A stretch of 7,719 nucleotides of DNA from Defluviitaleaceae bacterium (GTDB lineage Bacteria; Bacillota; Clostridia; Lachnospirales; WRAX01). The notes beneath the pieces are model-generated. The model did no database searches. It had not been told where the DNA came from and saw only the letters and a program-made list of their open reading frames with translations. The stretch spans positions 1 through 7,719 of the forward strand of contig WQSI01000055.1 of NCBI GenBank assembly GCA_009787945.1, read 5' to 3'. The translations under genes were made by a program, and so were the position numbers. Below are positions 4,817 through 7,719 of the stretch, piece after piece. Position 1 is the first letter of the stretch; each line of letters opens with the position of its first letter.

Positions 4817-5980
4817 TCCGCTTCCAACCTCTATGATATGAGGAAGGGGGTCAATTGTATTTTGCTGGGTTATTGTGACTCGCTCTATTTCTGTACCATT
4901 AACGCTAATTATGTCCACCGTGGCAATGGCAAGCCCTGCGCGCCCTTGCTGTATTACCCGCTGCTGACCCGTTGCCAAAGCAGGGTTTGGGCGGTGTTCG
5001 GTAGGGTAGGGCAGAACCTGTTCTGTGGTTACAAGCTCATATGTGCGCACAGAGATGATGGGGATTGTAGGGGCGACGATAAGGGGGTGGTTTTCCCGCA
5101 GGTCAGAGCCATCTGGGTTTACATCTTGGTTTAATTCCGCAAGCCTTGCCAGGGTCATGCCATAACGTCTTGCTATGGTGTACAGGCTTTCCCCCAAGCG
5201 CACTATATGGATTTCTTGGGTAGGGCGGTGGGTTGTAAGGATGGTCTGGGCGTGAGCCATGGTCATTATGTCGCTTCTATGTATGTCTGCATTTGTGATT
5301 ACAACGGTTTCCACAAAAGAATACCGCCCCTCTGGGGTTTCGCGGTATTGGTCGGCAATGCCCTCAAGCAAAGCTTCCGCCTGGGCAAAGCTCCCCACAA
5401 AGGCTTCCTGCCGCCCATTAACGGTAATTATCGCGCCAAATACATAATATTCCAGGGTTTCTGCCAATGTTGTCACCATAGCGTCAAAGGTGATGGTTTC
5501 GGTGTTTCTCCTTGCTCTCACCCCGCGAACCACAAGGTCATCTGCAATGGTAACTGTTGTGCCAAATTGGCTTTCCAGGCGGGTTATGGTGTGATGAATT
5601 AGATATTCAGGGTCTAGGTTGCCCCTATCCCAGCGCGCCGTGCCTATGTTTACGCCATTTATCTCAACTGACAGGGCGTTGGGTGCAAAGGTAGAGCTTG
5701 AAAACGCCACCACGCCACCTACCAAGCCTGTCATAATCAAAATCAGCACAGCCAAGCGGAAATAACGCCATTTACGCAAATTTTTAAGGACACCAAGGAA
5801 AAGCTTGCCAATGTTGCTAAGGGCTTCAAAAATCAGCAAAGTCCAATCCCTCGCCATGCGCTTTTTCTTAACAACACGCCTAACAGGCGGCCTGGTTGGT
5901 GGTGCAGAACGCCTGTTATTTGGCTGTTGCCTTTGTGGCTGTCGTCTTTGTGGTTGTTGCCTTTGTGGTGGTCTATTCAT
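4814..5980 (-). CDS. Membrane-anchored LysM and G5 domain cell-wall protein, no catalytic domain
   Basis: This 388-residue protein is predicted to sit in the membrane and face the wall. Residues 2-45 are cytosolic and rich in Pro, Gln and Arg, with QPQRR/QPQRQ repeats and a KKKR cluster. Residues 75-93 (RLAVLILIMTGLVGGVVAF) are a single membrane segment with basic residues before it, giving an N-in, C-out topology. Residues 98-250 are a linker module resembling those of clostridial wall peptidases. LysM (peptidoglycan binding) spans about 257-305, beginning IHIVRLGESLYTIARRYGM. G5 spans about 312-388 and ends DPLPHIIEVGSG. Family knowledge says that motif commonly leads into an M23 or 3D hydrolase domain; here the stop follows at once. 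The start is ATG 5980, after a G-rich stretch (5993-5987); an in-frame TTG at 5995 is part of that stretch. The ectodomain contains no lysine or cysteine. The gene lies 33 bases after the SLH gene, probably in one operon. The role is likely binding or scaffolding (inference). Confidence 0.85.
   Translation of the reverse strand: MNRPPQRQQPQRRQPQRQQPNNRRSAPPTRPPVRRVVKKKRMARDWTLLIFEALSNIGKLFLGVLKNLRKWRYFRLAVLILIMTGLVGGVVAFSSSTFAPNALSVEINGVNIGTARWDRGNLDPEYLIHHTITRLESQFGTTVTIADDLVVRGVRARRNTETITFDAMVTTLAETLEYYVFGAIITVNGRQEAFVGSFAQAEALLEGIADQYRETPEGRYSFVETVVITNADIHRSDIMTMAHAQTILTTHRPTQEIHIVRLGESLYTIARRYGMTLARLAELNQDVNPDGSDLRENHPLIVAPTIPIISVRTYELVTTEQVLPYPTEHRPNPALATGQQRVIQQGRAGLAIATVDIISVNGTEIERVTITQQNTIDPLPHIIEVGSG
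5916..5975. repeat. 15-bp tandem repeat coding for QPQR(R/Q) pentads
   Basis: Units at 5931-5945, 5946-5960 and 5961-5975 share CTTTGTGG on the + strand, with a degenerate fourth copy at 5916-5930. In the minus-strand LysM-G5 gene they encode the pentapeptides QPNNR, QPQRQ, QPQRR and PPQRQ (approximately residues 4-23). The in-frame 15-base period means copy-number change would lengthen or shorten the cytosolic tail without a frameshift. Confidence 0.75.
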
Positions 5981-6013
5981 ACACAACCCCCCCAATAAAT
6001 GCAGTTAGATGGA

Positions 6014-7719
6014 TTAATTTATCATAATAGTAACAGACACAGCGCGGTTATTTTGCGTAGCGGCAGAAACAACCTGTACGCGCATACCTGTATGCAAATG
6101 GTGCATATTAACGGTTTGCCCTGTGATAGAGTTAAAAAACACAGTGTTTTGGTCAACATTAAAGGTGCGGGTTTGGAAATTTGCGTCACGCACGGTAATT
6201 TGGTTGCTGGTAAGGCTGTGGATATGCCCTGTAAAGTTAGTGGCAGAAGCCCCCTGCAACATAGACAAACCAATAATTTCTCTGCTGTCAAACCAAATGC
6301 GAACCCGTGAGCCTAAAGTTAAATCGAATGGGTCAACATGGCCATCTACCAAGAAATGGGTGCGGTCTGGCGAGCCATGAAGGTTGTCAGACACAACGAT
6401 AAAGCTTTGCCCGCGGGCAGATATAAAGATGTCACGGATATACACATCTGCATGAGGTTGTTGCACGGCAACGGCATTTATGTCCGTGGCTCTGCCGTAT
6501 TCAGCCGTAAGGCTTATCTGGTCGCCAATGCGCAGGTTGCGTGGAGCAATGTTTATTTGGTTGCCGCGGCGCACGGTTGTATCTGGATTTGTTGTAAAGT
6601 TTCGGGTGTCGCCATTGGAATCTTCAAGCACGATAGACGGGAACAGGCTGTTTTCGCCAAAATTCTTCTCAATTAGCGTGCCAGACATTTGGGTAATCCG
6701 CTCTTCTAAAACAAGCTGATGAGCCGTATTGTTATGAACACGGGCAACAACCAAATCCCCCACATTTATGTTGTTTATGGTGATTGTGTTGCCAGCACGG
6801 GAAATTTCTGCCCCTGTGCGGATTGTATAGTCACGGACTTCTGTTACAATTTCGCCCCGTGGGTTAATAATGCGGGTTTCGATGCCGATTGTACCTGCTG
6901 TCACATTAACACGGGAAACAATTCCGTCTAAAACTCTCATTTCGGAGATTGGCGGAGTGGCATTTCCTGCCGTATCTGGCGGTGGAGTTTGGGTGGTTGA
7001 TGGGGTGGTTGCGTTAATAGACACAATTTCCCCAGCTGTGAGAATTGCCGTAAAAGTCATATTAGCTTGCAGGGCTGTAAAGGTTGAATTTACGCCGCCA
7101 ATGGTAATAATTGCCGTTGGGGCAACAGTAAATGTGCGGTTGTTGTAGGATGGATTGTCAGAAAGGGTTGCAATGGCGCGGAAGCTTGGGAAAGTGTTGG
7201 TTATTGTGCCTTGGACGGTTTCCACGGTGGGGGTTTGCCCTTGGCTGCTGCCTGTTCCGCCAACTAATGGGGAGTTAATCTCATTTAAAACAGGAACAAT
7301 CATCATGGACATAGCAGCGCGGTTAATTGGACTGCGCGGGGCTACATTGCCTGCCGTGTCGCCATTTAAAATGCCTAAGCTACGCAAATAATACACATAA
7401 ATACGTGCCGCGGGGGTTATCATGTTATGGTCTGCAAAGGCTGGCACGCCAAAGGTTTGCAAGGCTTCATTGGAACGCTCCATAAAACGTACAAAGAACA
7501 CAGCTGCCTCTTCACGGCTCATTATCCTGCGGGATTCTGTCTGACCAGTGCGGACAATAAAACCGTTAAGGTCAGACGGGAAGAACACGCCGCGGTATAA
7601 CAAATAGGCAATGTCTGTGTTGCGGGCAGAATTCCACGTGTTAAAGTCGCTGTCAAAAGTGTTAACCATAGCCAGATGGCTTGCCAGGGCTTGGTTAAAA
7701 TAATTTTGTTGCTGGGGGG
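6014..7719 (-). CDS. S-layer homology (SLH) domain surface protein with tandem beta-rich modules (5' end outside window)
   Basis: The frame is open to the right edge, so the N-terminus and any signal peptide are missing; about 567 residues are visible. Numbering from the Met codon at 7669, SLH sequence runs to about 127. The first repeat ends RRIMSREEAAVFFVRFM (47-63). The second reads FADHNMITPAARIYVYYLRSLGILNG followed by PRSPINRAAM (78-120 in all). SLH domains bind secondary wall polymers and hold proteins on the outside (family knowledge). A T/P-rich linker lies near 221-243. The rest resembles about five degenerate beta-strand modules (about 151-220, 247-325, 328-402, 408-471, 478-550). 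Several have a G-x-I opening and a late L-x-x-G-x-x-V segment, reminiscent of DUF5666-type repeats; that assignment is tentative. The visible part has one lysine (335) against 39 arginines and no cysteine. It is followed after 33 bases by the LysM-G5 gene. Its ligand is unknown. Confidence 0.85.
   Translation of the reverse strand, partial: PQQQNYFNQALASHLAMVNTFDSDFNTWNSARNTDIAYLLYRGVFFPSDLNGFIVRTGQTESRRIMSREEAAVFFVRFMERSNEALQTFGVPAFADHNMITPAARIYVYYLRSLGILNGDTAGNVAPRSPINRAAMSMMIVPVLNEINSPLVGGTGSSQGQTPTVETVQGTITNTFPSFRAIATLSDNPSYNNRTFTVAPTAIITIGGVNSTFTALQANMTFTAILTAGEIVSINATTPSTTQTPPPDTAGNATPPISEMRVLDGIVSRVNVTAGTIGIETRIINPRGEIVTEVRDYTIRTGAEISRAGNTITINNINVGDLVVARVHNNTAHQLVLEERITQMSGTLIEKNFGENSLFPSIVLEDSNGDTRNFTTNPDTTVRRGNQINIAPRNLRIGDQISLTAEYGRATDINAVAVQQPHADVYIRDIFISARGQSFIVVSDNLHGSPDRTHFLVDGHVDPFDLTLGSRVRIWFDSREIIGLSMLQGASATNFTGHIHSLTSNQITVRDANFQTRTFNVDQNTVFFNSITGQTVNMHHLHTGMRVQVVSAATQNNRAVSVTIMIN

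Noticed and set aside
5981..5995. TTG at 5995 as the LysM-G5 start
   Set aside because: It overlaps the G-rich stretch that is the only candidate ribosome binding site. ATG 5980 is the better start.
1..7719. CRISPR arrays, tRNA or rRNA genes, transposase genes, phage genes
   Set aside because: No regularly spaced repeats, cloverleaf sequences, rRNA signatures or transposase motifs were seen on either strand.

Overview
The window looks like chromosomal DNA of a Gram-positive, probably anaerobic member of the Bacillota (Clostridia-like). The grounds are a groES-groEL operon behind a CIRCE operator, strong AGGAGG-type ribosome binding sites, frequent TTG starts, U-rich intrinsic terminators, and cell-envelope proteins with SLH, LysM and G5 domains. 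The genus cannot be fixed from the sequence. Both ends cut through genes.

Layout: (1) 1-1347, minus strand: most of recQ, running off the left edge. (2) 1348-1728: a 381-base divergent intergenic region. It holds a recQ promoter, a compact 123-bp inverted-repeat element with two nested 9-bp hairpins (MITE-like), an AT-rich spacer, a perfect 9-bp inverted repeat over the groES -35 box, the groES promoter and a CIRCE operator. (3) 1729-3646: groES and groEL, closed by a strong terminator at 3668-3710. (4) 3728-4771: a serine beta-lactamase-fold hydrolase without a signal peptide, whose ribosome binding site abuts the groEL terminator. (5) 4769-4816: a perfect bidirectional terminator palindrome carrying the stop codons of both convergent genes. 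(6) 4814-7719, minus strand: a two-gene cell-envelope unit, transcribed right to left. It has an SLH-domain surface protein (N-terminus outside the window) and a membrane-anchored LysM-G5 protein that stops where related proteins often carry a catalytic domain.

GroES and GroEL form the chaperonin and are predicted to be repressed by HrcA at CIRCE. RecQ is an unrelated divergent housekeeping gene. The SLH and LysM-G5 genes, 33 bases apart, probably act together at the wall surface. No complete novel system was identified. The most unusual signals are the near-total absence of lysine (arginine retained) in the predicted extracellular parts of both envelope proteins, although cytosolic neighbours are lysine-rich, and the structured 123-bp element between recQ and groES.
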